6,860 nucleotides of DNA from Kiritimatiellia bacterium. GTDB lineage: Bacteria; Verrucomicrobiota; Kiritimatiellia; RFP12; UBA1067. Under the pieces are notes generated by a model. That model worked only from the letters and a program-made list of their open reading frames with translations. It searched no databases and was not told the origin of the DNA. Location: contig JAFPNP010000324.1 of the NCBI GenBank assembly GCA_017411125.1, positions 1-6,860 on the forward strand, read 5' to 3'. This document shows, piece after piece, positions 6,035-6,860 of this stretch. The translations under genes were made by a program, and so were the position numbers. How positions within the stretch are numbered: the first letter of the stretch is position 1; every line of letters begins with the position of its first letter.

Positions 6035-6860
6035 TCACTTTTCGAAATCCACCGGACTGACGTGCCAGATGTCCCGGGCGTACTCCGCCACCGCACGGTC
6101 GCTCGAGAAGCGGCCGGAGCGGGCGATGTTCACGAGCGACATCGTGTTCCACTTCGCGGCGTCGCGGTACGTCGCGTCCACGCGGTCCTGCGCCTCGCAG
6201 TAGCTGCGGAGGTCGGCGAGGAGCATGTAGTAGTCGTTGTAGTCCAGCAACGACCGCAGTATGGGGTCGAAGAGTCCGGGCTGCAGCACGGAGAACGCGT
6301 TGCGGCGTATCATGTCCAGCGCAAGGCGGATCTCCGGGTCGGAGCGGTACACGTCGCGGGAGTTGTAGGACGGGCGGAGCTTGGCCACGTCTTCCGTGCG
6401 GAGGCCGAAGAGGAACATGTTCTCGTCGCCGACCTCCTGGTTTATCTCCACGTTCGCGCCGTCGTAGGTGCCGATGGTGAGCGCGCCGTTTATCATGAAC
6501 TTCATGTTGCCGGTGCCGGACGCCTCGGTGCCGGCGAGGGATATCTGCTCGCTCAGCTCGGCGGCGGGCATGATCTTCTCCGCAAGCGACACGCGGTAGT
6601 CCGGAAGGAACGCCACCGTGAGCTTGCCGCGCGTGCGCGGGTTGCCGTTCACCACGCCCGCTATGCCGTGGATGAGGCGGATGATCAACTTCGCCATGTG
6701 GTAGCCCGGCGCGGCTTTCGCCGCGAAGATGAATGCGCGCGGCACCGGGTCGTAGGACGGATCGCTTATCAGCCGGTTGTAGAATATGATTATGTACAGC
6801 GCGAGGAGAAGCTGGCGTTTGTACTCGTGGAGGCGCTTCACCTGCACGTCGAACAGCGCG
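6035..6860 (-). CDS. glgP: Glycogen/starch/maltodextrin phosphorylase, C-terminal part (5' end outside window)
   Basis: This enzyme (GT35 family, PLP-dependent) releases glucose-1-phosphate from the non-reducing ends of cytoplasmic alpha-1,4-glucans. The window holds the last 274 residues of a protein that is usually about 800-850 residues long; the frame is open to the window edge, where it begins ALFDVQVKRLHEYKRQ. That is a family hallmark, and its GTG is an internal valine codon, not a start. The PLP-binding signature EASGTGNMKFMINGALTIG is intact, with the Schiff-base lysine at codon 6502-6500, matching Lys680 of rabbit muscle phosphorylase. It is followed by TYDGANVEI and the usual C-terminal helices ending YARDIWHVSPVDFEK. 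It stops with TGA 25 nt before bamA, with no terminator seen between, so it is probably the upstream neighbour in the same transcript. The preferred glucan cannot be told from this part. The family assignment is very secure. Confidence 0.97.
   Translation of the reverse strand, partial: ALFDVQVKRLHEYKRQLLLALYIIIFYNRLISDPSYDPVPRAFIFAAKAAPGYHMAKLIIRLIHGIAGVVNGNPRTRGKLTVAFLPDYRVSLAEKIMPAAELSEQISLAGTEASGTGNMKFMINGALTIGTYDGANVEINQEVGDENMFLFGLRTEDVAKLRPSYNSRDVYRSDPEIRLALDMIRRNAFSVLQPGLFDPILRSLLDYNDYYMLLADLRSYCEAQDRVDATYRDAAKWNTMSLVNIARSGRFSSDRAVAEYARDIWHVSPVDFEK

Noticed and set aside
6010..6096. A 29-residue N-terminal extension of BamA
   Set aside because: Most of it overlaps the end of glgP, and it would bury the signal peptide that starts at 6009.
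6845..6847. GTG as a possible start of a short glycogen phosphorylase
   Set aside because: The codon is the internal Val of FDVQVKRLHEYKRQ, and the frame continues upstream with matching family sequence (ALFD) to the window edge.

Overview
The window reads as one tightly packed block of genes, all on the minus strand (transcribed from high to low coordinates), from a GC-rich Gram-negative bacterium. The outer-membrane genes (bamA, an ompH/skp-type chaperone, lpxD) show an LPS-type envelope. The host is not a typical proteobacterium: fabZ, lpxA and lpxB do not follow lpxD, and a soluble Dpm1-type glycosyltransferase, nusB and riboflavin synthase follow instead. A PVC-type lineage (Verrucomicrobiota, Kiritimatiellota or Lentisphaerota) is my best guess from general protein character, but this is inference and of low confidence.

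Layout in transcription order: the last third of glycogen phosphorylase (6860-6035, 5' end outside the window); a 25-nt gap; bamA (6009-3637); a 17-nt gap; ompH/skp (3619-3047); a 14-nt overlap; lpxD (3060-2032); a 4-nt ATGA overlap; a GT2 polyprenol-phosphate mannosyltransferase-like gene (2035-1301); a 13-nt gap; nusB (1287-769); a 16-nt overlap; riboflavin synthase (784-134); a 4-nt ATGA overlap; and the N-terminus of an unrecognised signal-anchored protein (137-1, cut by the window edge). No gap exceeds 25 nt. I see no terminator, RNA gene, repeat array, CRISPR or mobile element, so co-transcription of the whole block is likely.

Functionally, BamA inserts beta-barrel proteins into the outer membrane, the OmpH/Skp protein keeps them soluble in the periplasm, and LpxD makes the second acyl transfer of lipid A. 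These three form an envelope-building core. The glycosyltransferase probably loads a sugar onto a polyprenyl phosphate carrier for envelope or protein glycosylation. NusB (rRNA antitermination) and RibE (riboflavin) are housekeeping genes joined to the same transcript. No unknown defence or mobile system is visible. The points of interest are the gene order, a lipobox-like motif in the BamA signal peptide, an in-frame slippery heptamer in the glycosyltransferase gene, and the unidentified last gene.
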